Made by a program: the position numbers and the translations under genes
Assembly (NCBI RefSeq): GCF_007097395.1
Contig: NZ_VKDC01000004.1
Span: 310,001 to 374,000, forward strand
From: Fulvivirga sp. M361
GTDB taxonomy: Bacteria; Bacteroidota; Bacteroidia; Cytophagales; Cyclobacteriaceae
Reading direction: 5' to 3'
Length of the DNA stretch: 64,000 nucleotides
Shown: in pieces, positions 35,990 to 45,291 of the stretch
Position numbering within the stretch: position 1 is the stretch's first letter
Layout: every line of letters begins with the position of its first letter
Notes under the pieces: model-generated
Seen by the model: only the letters and a program-made list of their open reading frames with translations
The model's database searches: none
What the model was told of the DNA's origin: nothing

Positions 35990-36258
35990 CGGGTAACGGA
36001 GTTGCGTTTCGCTTTCTTCCAATTTTCAAAATCTTTGTTAAACTGAGATGATGTAATGGTCTTACCTTCGGCTATATCACGTTCCGAAACGTCCGCTCTA
36101 CGGTTCATCTCATCTTTGTTAAGTAAATCTTTTATATAGGTAAGAACCTTCTCTTGCTGATCGTTTTCTAACAACAGTAGATGACTGATCAACTCTTTTC
36201 CAATCACTTTTTCCATAATTTCGATCCTTGATGCTGATTGTAAAGATAACGTTTTCAT
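35986..36258 (-). CDS. Antitoxin of a broken toxin-antitoxin pair
   Basis: A 90-residue protein (or 76 from an internal ATG at 36216, before EKVIGKELI): a helical N-terminal half (LLLLENDQQEKVLTYIKDLL) and a charged tail (DIAEGKTITSSQFNKDFENW), typical of the Bacteroidetes antitoxins paired with RelE/ParE toxins. Its stop overlaps the toxin remnant. Confidence 0.72.
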   Translation of the reverse strand: MKTLSLQSASRIEIMEKVIGKELISHLLLLENDQQEKVLTYIKDLLNKDEMNRRADVSERDIAEGKTITSSQFNKDFENWKKAKRNSVTR

Positions 36259-36653
36259 GGGTCATTTGGATTTCCTTAACAAAAGAACAAGCCGCAGGCT
36301 TTAAAAAGTGAGGACCGACAGCATATCTTGAAGACACCGCACGCACTGATCCGGGAGACTAAGACGCGGCTTACCTTTGGATAAAACGTTAGCTTCGTAC
36401 CTGCATTACAATGCTGGCTTGTTTCCTTCCTGATCTTCAATAATCCGCGGCGGACTTGTTTGGGTGAGGGTATGATAAAGTAGGACATCCCATTACAGGT
36501 TTCAAGATACGTATTTCCTCTATTTTAGGCCTCTTAAAGTCGCTAAGGCCCGTTCATGTTGCGGTAGTTCATTTGTCAGGTGAAATGGAAGTGTATATAC
36601 TTCCACACGTAGCAAAGTTTCCGATATCCATGGGTGTGATAATGCCCTGTGAG
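36259..36653. other. Gene-poor decayed stretch
   Basis: About 395 bases between the antitoxin gene and repeat R2b. On the plus strand a frame from about 36469 reads a protein-like VGHPITGFKIRISSILGLLK and GEMEVYILPHVAKFP for about 70 codons but has no upstream start and matches nothing I know. Otherwise no feature. Confidence 0.3.
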
Positions 36654-36767
36654 CTTCCTGAAAAACGCTTTCCTTGATTTATTCCGAAGTCACAGACTTC
36701 TCAGTTTAGCATTACTAAAAAATTGGTAGGCATAAATTACGCTCCGCTAAACTGAAGCCAGTTAGGA
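36654..36767. repeat. Direct repeat R2, copy b
   Basis: Second copy of R2 (see 35357). Unlike copy a it contains a 10-bp inverted repeat (TCAGTTTAGC 36701-36710 / GCTAAACTGA 36746-36755). Confidence 0.75.
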
Positions 36768-36778
36768 TTTTCAATATA

Positions 36779-36902
36779 GTCATAATAGTTCATTTTGTTG
36801 ACTTGATACGGATGAGATGTTCCAGCCACCCGGATTCCATAAATCACGATCAGGTTTTTTCCGGAACTTGTCAGAATGATTTATTGAATTGGAATAACAA
36901 GG
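36779..36902. repeat. Direct repeat R1, copy b (ghost promoter)
   Basis: Copy of the upstream region and ATG of the toroid gene. Read on the minus strand it still shows ATG ACT ATA TTG AAA (MTILK, compare MTTFK of the intact gene) before the match ends in R2b, as if a second toroid gene had been deleted. It lies ~100 bp upstream of mutS. Confidence 0.7.
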
Positions 36903-36998
36903 TCGGTAAAACCACCTTAGAAGCACCTTAGGGAAGGTCCTTGCCGGTTGCTTATCCCTGTAAAAAAATGAATATTTGTGACTTCGTTGCAACCACTT

Positions 36999-39614
36999 AT
37001 GCCCAAGGTAAAAGATCCTAAAGAAACCCCTTTAATGAAGCAGTACAACGCTATCAAGGCGAAGTACCCTGGTGCTTTACTCCTGTTTCGTGTGGGCGAT
37101 TTTTATGAAACTTTTGGAGAAGATGCTATCCGGGCCAGTAAGGTGTTGGACATTGTACTCACCAAAAGGGCCAATGGAGCAGCCTCACACATAGAGTTGG
37201 CCGGTTTTCCGCATCACTCGTTGGACACCTATTTGCCAAAATTGGTAAGGGCGGGCAACCGGGTAGCCATTTGTGACCAATTGGAAGACCCAAAATCTGT
37301 TAAAGGCATTGTAAAACGGGGAGTCACCGAATTGGTAACACCCGGACTATCTTTTAATGATAATGTGCTGGACAGGAAATCAAATAATTTCCTGGCGTCC
37401 GTTTTTTTTGGAAAAGATAAGGTCGGCGTTTCTTTCCTTGATCTGTCTACAGGTGAATTCATGACCTCCACGGGTTCCAGGGAATACGTTTCTAAACTGT
37501 TCCAGGGCTTTAATCCTTCTGAAGTGATTATGAGTAAGTCCGACCGTGATGATTTTAGCACACTGTTTGGAGACGAATATCTCACGCACCACTTGGATGA
37601 ATGGATATACAATTTCAGTTTTTCCTATGAAAAGTTGATCGAGCACTTCAAAACGACATCGCTCAAGGGATATGGCATCGAAGGAATGGAAGAAGCCATT
37701 ACCGCAGCAGGCGCTGTATTGCATTACCTGGAAGCAACGGAGCACAAAGAGATGTCACACATCTCATCCGTATCCCGCATAGACGAAGACAAATATGTAT
37801 GGCTGGATAAATTCACCATCCGTAACCTGGAATTGGTTTATGCCCAGCATGACGGAGGAGTACCGCTCATTGATATACTCGATGCCACTGTCACGCCTAT
37901 GGGTTCACGTATGTTAAAAAAATGGATGGTACTGCCATTAAAAGAACTCACGGCTATTCGGGAGCGGCTTATGGTGGTGGAAGCCTTTCGTGAAGATGAA
38001 GAACTCCTGGAAGAGGTGGTCCAATCCCTTAAACACATAGGGGATGTAGAGCGACTCATTTCTAAAGTGGCAGTGGGCAGGATCAACCCGCGTGAAATGC
38101 TGCAGTTAAAGAAAGCGCTTTCCTATACGGCGCCTATCAAAACGTCACTAACAGGATGCAAAGTAGGGCCGCTAAAGAAGCTGGGGGATCAGCTCAATCC
38201 CTGTGAGTTTTTATTAGAACGGATCGAAAAAGAGCTTAAAGATGAGGTGCCTATCGTGTCCAATCAGGGCAACATCATTCAAGATGGTGTCGATGAGGAA
38301 CTGGATGAATTACGGAAAATAGCCTTTTCAGGTAAAGATTTTCTACTACAAATACAACGGCGTGAAATAGAACGCACAGGCATTCCATCACTTAAGATAG
38401 CTTATAATAAAGTGTTTGGTTACTACCTTGAAGTCAGCAATGCGCACAAAGAAAAAGTACCGGAGGAATGGATACGTAAACAAACTCTGGTAAATGCCGA
38501 GAGGTACATTACCGAAGAGCTTAAAGTTTATGAAGAGAAGATACTCAATGCGGAAGACAAGCTCATCGTCATAGAGCAACGTTTGTTCCAGGACCTGATC
38601 GCCCAGGCAGGAGATTATGTCACCCAGGTGCAACAAAACGCTCGAATTCTGGCCATGCTGGATTGTCTCACTTCTTTTGCGATGGTAGCTGCCAATAACA
38701 ATTATGTAAAGCCGCAAGTGAATGATTCCACCGTCATTGATATCAAAGAAGGAAGACATCCGGTCATTGAAAAACAACTGCCTGTAGGAGAAACTTATGT
38801 ACCCAATGACGTTTTCCTGGATAACGATCAGCAGCAGATCATGATCATAACCGGTCCGAATATGGCAGGTAAATCTGCCCTGCTCAGGCAGACAGCACTC
38901 ATTGTATTACTCGCCCAAATGGGCTCCTTTGTACCTGCCCACAGCGCTTCCATTGGAGGAGTGGATAAGGTCTTTACACGTGTGGGGGCTTCGGATAATC
39001 TGTCCAAAGGAGAATCTACCTTTATGGTAGAAATGACCGAAACCGCCAGTATTCTGAATAATCTTTCAGATCGAAGCCTCGTGTTAATGGATGAGATAGG
39101 TCGGGGTACCAGTACCTATGACGGGGTATCCATTGCCTGGTCCATTGCAGAATATTTACATAATCATAGGGATCATCGTGCAAAAACGTTATTTGCTACG
39201 CATTACCATGAACTGAACCAGCTGACAGAAGACTTTCCCAGGATCAGGAATTTTAATGTTTCAGTAAAGGAAGCAGGTGATAAGATCTTGTTCATGAGAA
39301 AATTGAAAGAAGGAGGTAGCGAACATAGCTTTGGTATCCATGTAGCGCAGCTGGCAGGCATGCCCAACAGGGTGGTAATACGGGCAAACGAGATCATGCG
39401 CTTTCTCGAAAAAGACAAGCATAAAAATGATACTTCTGAAAAGCTCAAAGAAGTGCCTAAAGCAAACTATCAGATGAGTCTGTTTGAGGCCGATCCCAGG
39501 TTCAAAGAAGTTCAGCAGATGATAGATGCACTGGACATCAACACTATTTCTCCTGTTGAAGCCTTATTAAAACTTAATGAGATCAAATCTGTACTTTCAG
39601 AAAAAAAGAAGTAA
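36999..39614 (+). CDS. mutS: DNA mismatch repair protein MutS
   Basis: MutS recognises mismatches and small loops and recruits MutL. The 871-residue protein carries the mismatch-probing FYETF (Phe-x-Glu) near residue 32, connector, lever and clamp domains, and the ATPase: Walker A GPNMAGKS at 619-626, GASDNLSKGESTFMVEM, Walker B VLMDEIGRGTST and FATHYHEL. Length fits the family. The frame is open from a GTG at 36978, but the ATG at 36999 gives the usual N-terminus. An isolated gene here, without mutL. Confidence 0.97.
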   Translation: MPKVKDPKETPLMKQYNAIKAKYPGALLLFRVGDFYETFGEDAIRASKVLDIVLTKRANGAASHIELAGFPHHSLDTYLPKLVRAGNRVAICDQLEDPKSVKGIVKRGVTELVTPGLSFNDNVLDRKSNNFLASVFFGKDKVGVSFLDLSTGEFMTSTGSREYVSKLFQGFNPSEVIMSKSDRDDFSTLFGDEYLTHHLDEWIYNFSFSYEKLIEHFKTTSLKGYGIEGMEEAITAAGAVLHYLEATEHKEMSHISSVSRIDEDKYVWLDKFTIRNLELVYAQHDGGVPLIDILDATVTPMGSRMLKKWMVLPLKELTAIRERLMVVEAFREDEELLEEVVQSLKHIGDVERLISKVAVGRINPREMLQLKKALSYTAPIKTSLTGCKVGPLKKLGDQLNPCEFLLERIEKELKDEVPIVSNQGNIIQDGVDEELDELRKIAFSGKDFLLQIQRREIERTGIPSLKIAYNKVFGYYLEVSNAHKEKVPEEWIRKQTLVNAERYITEELKVYEEKILNAEDKLIVIEQRLFQDLIAQAGDYVTQVQQNARILAMLDCLTSFAMVAANNNYVKPQVNDSTVIDIKEGRHPVIEKQLPVGETYVPNDVFLDNDQQQIMIITGPNMAGKSALLRQTALIVLLAQMGSFVPAHSASIGGVDKVFTRVGASDNLSKGESTFMVEMTETASILNNLSDRSLVLMDEIGRGTSTYDGVSIAWSIAEYLHNHRDHRAKTLFATHYHELNQLTEDFPRIRNFNVSVKEAGDKILFMRKLKEGGSEHSFGIHVAQLAGMPNRVVIRANEIMRFLEKDKHKNDTSEKLKEVPKANYQMSLFEADPRFKEVQQMIDALDINTISPVEALLKLNEIKSVLSEKKK

Positions 39615-39750
39615 TGGCATTCTGATAAAACCATCCGGCCTCTGTTTACTCCCGAAAGATTTGTTAAACTCATAGCCACCGGAGCATGCACTTTTTCTCT
39701 TCATTAAATAAATCAGTAATTTTGCTCATTCAAAGAGGCTAAAAGAACGT

Positions 39751-40707
39751 ATGATGTCGAATAATGAAACACTGGAAGTTAGGAATAAGCCCTTACTAAA
39801 ACAGGAAATAGCGTTCCTGATCGTGCATTTGCTCCCTTTATTTGCACTTTTAACCGGAGCCACACTTTTCGATTGGATCGTTTGTGCTTTCCTTTACTTT
39901 TTCCGAATGTTCTGGATTACCGGAGGGTATCACAGGTACTTTTCCCACAAGTCGTATAAAACATCACGTTGGTTCCAGTTTGTGATTGCTTTTATGGCTC
40001 AAACCTCCGCTCAAAAAGGAGTGCTATGGTGGGCAGCACATCATCGTCACCATCATCGTACCAGCGATACTCCTTCAGATCCGCATTCCATGAAACTTTA
40101 CGGGTTTTGGTATTCTCATGTAGGCTGGATCATAGGGCCTGATTATAAAAAAACAGATTATAAAACCATTGGTGATTATGCCAAATACCCTGAATTAATG
40201 TGGCTAAATAAGCACTATTTGGTGCCTCCGGTTACTTTGGCACTTATTGTCACCGCACTTGGTGCATGGGTCAATGGGGGTAGTATCTTGCTCATGTTCA
40301 CACATCATGGACTCTCTACACTTTTCGTGGGTTTCTTTTTGAGTACAGTGATCACCTATCATGGTACTTTCTCTATTAATTCCATCATGCACAAATTCGG
40401 TAAGCAACGTTACGAATCAGGGGATGAATCCAAAAACAGTCTTTGGCTTGCATTGTTAACACTTGGTGAAGGATGGCACAATAATCATCATTACTACGAA
40501 GTGGCTGCAAGGCAGGGGTTCTTCTGGTGGGAAATTGATATCACGTACTATGGATTGAAAATATTAAGCTGGCTGGGCCTTATTTATGACTTGAAAGGTG
40601 TCCCGGGACATATCAAATACTCTAAAAATAAGCAGCACGCCAAAGAACTGGCAGCGAAGATAAAGGAGAAGGAACTGTCTATGGCAGAACTAAGAAAATC
40701 AGCCTGA
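39751..40707 (+). CDS. Acyl-CoA / fatty acid desaturase
   Basis: A 318-residue membrane di-iron desaturase, delta-9 type. All three His boxes are present: HRYFSH (61-66), HHRHHH around 97-102 and HNNHH (243-247), with four membrane segments. It introduces a cis double bond into acyl chains for membrane fluidity. Stand-alone gene downstream of mutS. Confidence 0.92.
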   Translation: MMSNNETLEVRNKPLLKQEIAFLIVHLLPLFALLTGATLFDWIVCAFLYFFRMFWITGGYHRYFSHKSYKTSRWFQFVIAFMAQTSAQKGVLWWAAHHRHHHRTSDTPSDPHSMKLYGFWYSHVGWIIGPDYKKTDYKTIGDYAKYPELMWLNKHYLVPPVTLALIVTALGAWVNGGSILLMFTHHGLSTLFVGFFLSTVITYHGTFSINSIMHKFGKQRYESGDESKNSLWLALLTLGEGWHNNHHYYEVAARQGFFWWEIDITYYGLKILSWLGLIYDLKGVPGHIKYSKNKQHAKELAAKIKEKELSMAELRKSA

Positions 40708-40864
40708 TAGCAAGCCAGCATTAAGTATTCTTCCGTACGTTATCATTTTACCTGAGGTGTTAAGCTTTACATTATTTGAGCATTCATTTCGTCTTACAAT
40801 CGCATAGAAGCACATGCCAATATTGTCTATGTCATTTGCTATCTTTAATTGAATTATTAGAGGC

Positions 40865-41233
40865 ATGTCTGAAAAAAAAGGGTTGTTGAACTTCTTGAAG
40901 CTGGATAATATTGTTGAGCACTTTATAGGTCTGGTTGAATCCAAAATTGAGATCGCCAAGATCGAAATAAAGGCGGAACTGGCGCAGGGAATTTCTAAAG
41001 GGATAGTTGCCTTGCTTTTGATATTCTTTATGGCGCTTTTCTTTTTATTCCTGAATATAGCAATAGCATTGTTCATTGGGCATGCTGTGGACAACCTGGG
41101 GCTGGGCTTTTTAATGGTTTCGGGATTTTACCTCGTTGTTTTCATCCTATTGTATCTTATGAAAGATTTCTTGAAGCTGGATACATTTTTTGAAGATAAG
41201 CTGAGTGATGTGTTGAAAAGAAACAAGCCTTAG
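40865..41233 (+). CDS. Phage-holin-family (YqjE-like) membrane protein
   Basis: A 122-residue protein: amphipathic N-terminus (FLKLDNIVEHFIGLVESKIEI) and two adjacent membrane helices (residues ~48-105), as in the 'putative actinobacterial holin-X/YqjE' family. The family is cellular rather than phage-encoded. First of three tightly linked genes ending in pcrB. Confidence 0.75.
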   Translation: MSEKKGLLNFLKLDNIVEHFIGLVESKIEIAKIEIKAELAQGISKGIVALLLIFFMALFFLFLNIAIALFIGHAVDNLGLGFLMVSGFYLVVFILLYLMKDFLKLDTFFEDKLSDVLKRNKP

Positions 41234-41237
41234 ATCG

Positions 41238-41606
41238 ATGAATTCGTCGAAAAAAATACAAGAGTTGAAAGATATTTCGAATAAGCACAAAGAGGCGCTT
41301 GAAAAAGATATATCATTTGCAGTAGAAAAGTCAAAAAAGGTGGCCTTTAGAGTGGTGCTTATTGGTGGAAGCCTGGCGTTGGCATGGGTTGTGACGCGTT
41401 CCTTACTAGGAGAAAAGACAGCAAATAAGGCAAATAAACCTACAAACCTGGCAAAACCCTCTCGATTTGCGAATACCCGGAATTTTATTTTGTCACAATT
41501 AATGACTTTTTTACTTTCTTTGGCCAAAGAGAAATTGACAGATTATTTACAAGAGATAAATTCGATCCATGTCGATACTGAACATACTGAACGAAAGAAA
41601 AGTTAA
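41238..41606 (+). CDS. Small protein with one membrane segment, unknown function
   Basis: A 122-residue protein: Lys-rich helical N-terminus, one hydrophobic segment (VAFRVVLIGGSLALAWVVT, residues ~34-52), a low-complexity KTANKANKPTN linker and a helical C-terminus. It begins 4 bp after the holin-like gene and overlaps pcrB by 38 bp, so the three are one operon. Similar pairs of holin-like and YtxH-like proteins are common in Bacteroidetes. Confidence 0.65.
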   Translation: MNSSKKIQELKDISNKHKEALEKDISFAVEKSKKVAFRVVLIGGSLALAWVVTRSLLGEKTANKANKPTNLAKPSRFANTRNFILSQLMTFLLSLAKEKLTDYLQEINSIHVDTEHTERKKS

Positions 41607-42330
41607 AAGGCAAAAGTCCCTGGCGATCTTAATAGATCCGGATAAAGTAGATGACCTATCTTCCCTGAAGCAGCTACTGCCTATGAGTGAAGAGTGCTAT
41701 GTAGATTTTTTTTTCGTGGGAGGGAGTCTTATGACTAACAATAATCTTTCACAGGTAGTAAAAACCATCAAAAATCTTACGGACATTCCTGTGGTACTCT
41801 TCCCAGGAAATACAATGCAAATTGATATCCGCGCAGATGCCATTCTGTTTTTGAGTTTGATCTCCGGCAGAAATCCTGACCTCTTGATCGGTCAACATGT
41901 AGTTTCAGCACCTATTTTAAAAGGTAGTTCGCTGGAAATATTACCTACGGGTTATATGCTGGTGAATGCAGAAAGTACTTCTGCCGTCTCTTACATGAGT
42001 AATACCCGGCCCATTCCTCCTGATAAAGATTCTGTGGCTACCTGTACTGCTATGGCCGGTGAGATGCTGGGCCTGAAACTGATCTATATGGATGCAGGTA
42101 GTGGTTCCAGGCAGCCTATCCCGGCAAGGATGATCAGCAAGGTACGAAGGTCTATTGATGCGCCTTTAATCGTTGGCGGCGGCATCAATTCATCGGAAAA
42201 AGCGAAACATGCGCTGGAGGCCGGCGCAGATATGATCGTTATAGGCAATGCCATAGAAAAAGATCCCAATCTCCTGATTGAGATCTCCGAGAAAATCTAT
42301 GACTTCAATAAGTCGCTAAACATTCATTAA
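41569..42330 (+). CDS. pcrB: Geranylgeranyl/heptaprenylglyceryl phosphate synthase
   Basis: A 253-residue TIM-barrel prenyltransferase joining a polyprenyl diphosphate to glycerol-1-phosphate, the archaeal-type ether-lipid step. Motifs: SLAILIDPDK, FFVGGSLMT, PVVLFPGN, YMDAGSGSRQPIP and LIVGGGINSSEKA. The GGGPS family is known in Bacteroidetes, but the lipid product there is not understood. It starts 38 bp inside the preceding gene and overlaps the convergent AraC gene by 15 bp. Confidence 0.93.
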   Translation: MSILNILNERKVKRQKSLAILIDPDKVDDLSSLKQLLPMSEECYVDFFFVGGSLMTNNNLSQVVKTIKNLTDIPVVLFPGNTMQIDIRADAILFLSLISGRNPDLLIGQHVVSAPILKGSSLEILPTGYMLVNAESTSAVSYMSNTRPIPPDKDSVATCTAMAGEMLGLKLIYMDAGSGSRQPIPARMISKVRRSIDAPLIVGGGINSSEKAKHALEAGADMIVIGNAIEKDPNLLIEISEKIYDFNKSLNIH

Positions 42331-43242
42331 TGTCTCACGCTTACGCATTTTTCCTGCTGGTATGCCGTACATCATTTTGAAACGTCTACAGAAATAAGCA
42401 GTATCTTTATATCCGCATGATCTGCCGATATCCCTGATACTCATTTTAGTAGTACGTAGTAATTTGACAGCGTACTCCATCCGTTGATATTCGATGTAAT
42501 CCTGAGGATTAATACCTGTCAACGTTTTGAAATACTGACCTACATAATCTTCAGATACTTCTGCTACTTCAGATAAAACCTTATTAGTCAGTTCACCTCC
42601 AAGGTTATCCTTGATATACTTGAATAAAGTGATCAAACGTGGGTCTTTAAAATAGGTACTGTTAGTGGCCATTTGCTCAACGAACATCCTGTTGTCGATG
42701 ATGTGTCGAATAGACTCGATCACCAATAGTTCGGTTTTCGTCTTAATAGCTCGTTGGTTCCCTTCTTTTTGCTGACTTTCCTCAGTGATGATCTCGTATA
42801 ATAACGAGTTCACTCGTGTATTCTCAAGTGAGAATGCAGGAATGTCAAGCGCAGTGAAAAAGTTAACCGTGTCAAATACTTTCGTCTCAAAAACAATCAT
42901 ACTAAAGTCTGCAGCCACAGTTCCGGTGATGTCCTGTAAGTTGGACGTCCTGAAAAACTCTGCCTGTTTGAAGCCAAACTCTTCCATTCCCAACACAGTA
43001 GTTTTCTCAGTAACCTCACCAAAATGTATTGGTGTCAGACGATGCGCGGGAATGAATAATGCATGACCTTCTTTTAACAATTCCTTGTTTTTGCCGAAGT
43101 AGACAAGTCCTTTTTTGAGAATAAGTATGACATTTTCAGTATCCTTAAAATCCTTGATAGTAAAGGGATTTGTTACCTTAACGTTATTGGACTTGACATA
43201 CTTAATTCCTAAGGATTCAATTATTTTGTTGTAATCTTCCAT
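42316..43242 (-). CDS. AraC-family transcriptional regulator
   Basis: A 308-residue regulator with a cupin-like N-terminal domain (about 30-120) and an HTH_18 C-terminal domain (about 205-305): LSEVAEVSEDYVGQYFKTL, GINPQDYIEYQRMEYAVKLL and MSIRDIGRSCGYKDTAYFCR. Ligand unknown. The gene is isolated; a palindrome lies ~60 bp upstream. Confidence 0.9.
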   Translation of the reverse strand: MEDYNKIIESLGIKYVKSNNVKVTNPFTIKDFKDTENVILILKKGLVYFGKNKELLKEGHALFIPAHRLTPIHFGEVTEKTTVLGMEEFGFKQAEFFRTSNLQDITGTVAADFSMIVFETKVFDTVNFFTALDIPAFSLENTRVNSLLYEIITEESQQKEGNQRAIKTKTELLVIESIRHIIDNRMFVEQMATNSTYFKDPRLITLFKYIKDNLGGELTNKVLSEVAEVSEDYVGQYFKTLTGINPQDYIEYQRMEYAVKLLRTTKMSIRDIGRSCGYKDTAYFCRRFKMMYGIPAGKMRKRETLMNV

Positions 43243-43299
43243 TAACCATGTGCATTAATTCAATACACTAATATAAAAATAAACAATTAACTTACATGC

Positions 43300-43316
43300 A
43301 CTATTCTAAGAATAGT
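43300..43316. promoter_or_regulatory. 17-base palindrome upstream of the AraC gene
   Basis: ACTATTCT-A-AGAATAGT is a perfect 8-1-8 palindrome about 60 bp upstream of the AraC-type ATG and 25 bp beyond the acyl-CoA dehydrogenase stop. It may be an autoregulatory operator or part of a terminator. Confidence 0.4.
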
Positions 43317-43341
43317 ATGATTTTTTTGAGAAACGGCGTTT

Positions 43342-44484
43342 TTAGCCTTTGAGCAGCTCTCTGGCGATTACAATTCGTTGAATTTCTGACGTGCCTTCGT
43401 AGATCTGAGTGATTTTTGCATCACGCATTAAGCGCTCTACATGGTATTCTTTTACAAATCCGTATCCGCCATGAATTTGTACTGCCTCTACCGTCGTGTC
43501 CATGGCCACCTGTGAGGCGAAAAGTTTGGCCATTGCACTTGCATGCGCGTAAGGTTTCTTTTGATCCTTCAAACTGGCGGCCTGAAGACAAAGTAAACGG
43601 GCTGCTTCAATTTGCGTAGCCATATCAGCCAGTTTGAATTGTATTGCCTGATGTTGTGAAATTTCTTTACCAAAGGCCTTTCTTTCCTTTGAATATGCCA
43701 GGGCCAATTCATAAGCCCCCGAAGCAATACCAAGCGCCTGAGATGCAATACCAATTCTACCTCCATTTAATGAGGCCATAGCAAATGCAAAGCCAAAACC
43801 ATCTTCTCCAATCCTGTTGGCTTTTGGAACCTTCACATCTGTAAACATTAAGGAGTGCGTATCAGAACCTCTAATGCCTAACTTATCTTCTTTCTTGCCT
43901 ACTACGAATCCTTCCATATCTTTTTCCACGATAAGCGCATTGATCCCTTTATGTTTTTTTTCCGGGTCTGTCTGAGCAATTACGATATAGATACTGGCAC
44001 TATTCCCATTCGTAATCCAGTTCTTGGTGCCATTGAGCAGGTAGTGGTCACCTTTATCTTCAGCCGTAGTTCGTTGACTCGTGGCATCTGAGCCGGCCTC
44101 AGGTTCAGAAAGACAAAAAGCTCCTATCTTTTCACCGGTAGCCAGCCTGGTAAGGTATTTTTGCTTTTGCTCCTCCGTGCCATAGGTTTCCAGTCCCCAA
44201 CATACCAATGAGCTGTTTACTGACATACAAACAGAGGCTGAGGCATCAATTTTAGAGATCTCCTCCATGGCAAGGACATAAGAAACACTGTCCATACCCC
44301 CTCCATTATAAATAGGATCTACCATCATTCCCATGAAGCCCAATTCTCCCATCTTCTTGATCTGCTCTGCCGGGAATTGTTGCTTTTCATCTCTTTCAAT
44401 TACTCCTGGTAATAACTCCGTTCGGGCAAAATCTCTTGCAGCAGCCTGTACAGCCAATTGTTCTTCGGTCAATTCAAAATTCAT
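43342..44484 (-). CDS. Acyl-CoA dehydrogenase
   Basis: A 380-residue FAD enzyme of short/medium-chain acyl-CoA oxidation: N-terminal MNFELTEEQLAVQAAARDFA, FAD/substrate motif GAFCLSEPEAGSDA, WITNG, IQIHGGYGF-type region and the catalytic Glu in IYEGTSEIQR. The frame extends to 44532, but those 16 residues lie over the terminator of the upstream operon, so the ATG at 44484 is the start. Confidence 0.94.
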   Translation of the reverse strand: MNFELTEEQLAVQAAARDFARTELLPGVIERDEKQQFPAEQIKKMGELGFMGMMVDPIYNGGGMDSVSYVLAMEEISKIDASASVCMSVNSSLVCWGLETYGTEEQKQKYLTRLATGEKIGAFCLSEPEAGSDATSQRTTAEDKGDHYLLNGTKNWITNGNSASIYIVIAQTDPEKKHKGINALIVEKDMEGFVVGKKEDKLGIRGSDTHSLMFTDVKVPKANRIGEDGFGFAFAMASLNGGRIGIASQALGIASGAYELALAYSKERKAFGKEISQHQAIQFKLADMATQIEAARLLCLQAASLKDQKKPYAHASAMAKLFASQVAMDTTVEAVQIHGGYGFVKEYHVERLMRDAKITQIYEGTSEIQRIVIARELLKG

Positions 44485-44516
44485 TTTCTTCAAGTGGTTT
44501 AGTATTACTTTATAAA

Positions 44517-44544
44517 CAAAAAAAGCCCACAAATATTTGCGGGC
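44517..44544 (-). terminator. Intrinsic terminator of the panC-panD operon (minus strand)
   Basis: On the minus strand, GCCCGCAAAT (44544-44535) pairs with ATTTGTGGGC (44534-44525) followed by TTTTTTT (44524-44518). It ends the minus-strand operon whose last gene stops at 44575. Confidence 0.85.
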
Positions 44545-44574
44545 CTCAAAATTACAACTTATTTAAAATCAGCT

Positions 44575-45270
44575 TCAATCACGATTTCCTAAAAACAAAC
44601 TGATATAATAAAGTAATGTTACGAGTGATCCAATCGCCGCTACTACATAGGTCATAGCTGCCCATTTTAAAGCATCTTTTGCCATGTCGTATTCTCCGCT
44701 ATCCACAATGTTTCTACCTTGCACCCAGGCCAATGCGCGTTTACTTGCATCGAACTCAACAGGCAGTGTCACAAATGAGAATAATGTCATCACACCATAA
44801 GCACCTATAATGGTCAATAATACAAGTTCATAAGGAAATGCACTGAATAGGAACATACCTCCAAAGAGCATAACCATCATGATCACATTCAAAATTTTAG
44901 CACTGGCATTTTGCAAAGGCACCATAGCAGAACGAAATTCGAGCATGCTGTAAGCTGTAGCATGCTGAACCGCGTGGCCGCATTCATGAGATGCCACCGC
45001 TGCTGCTGCAGCATTTCTACCATGATATACCTCTTCGCTTAGATTAACCGTTTTGTTCATAGGGTTGTAGTGATCCGTCAGGCGGCCTTGTACAGCTGTC
45101 ACTTTTACATCATGTATGCCATGATCAGCCAACATCAGCTGGGCAACTTCGGCGCCGGACAGGTCCTTTCGTAAAGGCACTTGTGAATATTTCTTGAATT
45201 TGCTTTTCAACCTTGAGCTGACCGCAAAACTTATGATCCCAAATACAATAATTATTATCCAAATTCCCAT
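44575..45270 (-). CDS. YugP-type membrane zinc metallopeptidase
   Basis: A 231-residue membrane protein: N-terminal membrane helix (IIIIVFGIISFAV), zinc site ASHECGHAVQH (HExxH) near residue 93 and three further hydrophobic segments. Family DUF/Peptidase_M48-like 'neutral zinc metallopeptidase 2'. Last gene of the panC operon. Confidence 0.9.
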   Translation of the reverse strand: MGIWIIIIVFGIISFAVSSRLKSKFKKYSQVPLRKDLSGAEVAQLMLADHGIHDVKVTAVQGRLTDHYNPMNKTVNLSEEVYHGRNAAAAAVASHECGHAVQHATAYSMLEFRSAMVPLQNASAKILNVIMMVMLFGGMFLFSAFPYELVLLTIIGAYGVMTLFSFVTLPVEFDASKRALAWVQGRNIVDSGEYDMAKDALKWAAMTYVVAAIGSLVTLLYYISLFLGNRD

Positions 45271-45291
45271 GATTGTATTTCTCCTTTCTTT

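Noticed and set aside
36276-36488. Minus-strand frame between the antitoxin gene and repeat R2b
   Set aside because: Residue mix is not protein-like and the stretch lies in a decayed area.
36984-36995. GTTGCAAC palindrome before mutS as a third metal-regulon operator
   Set aside because: It is an 8-base palindrome without the three-base spacer of the 6-3-6 sites, and mutS is not a plausible member of the regulon.
40865-41233. Prophage on the strength of the holin-family protein
   Set aside because: No other phage gene is near; the family is a normal cellular membrane protein.
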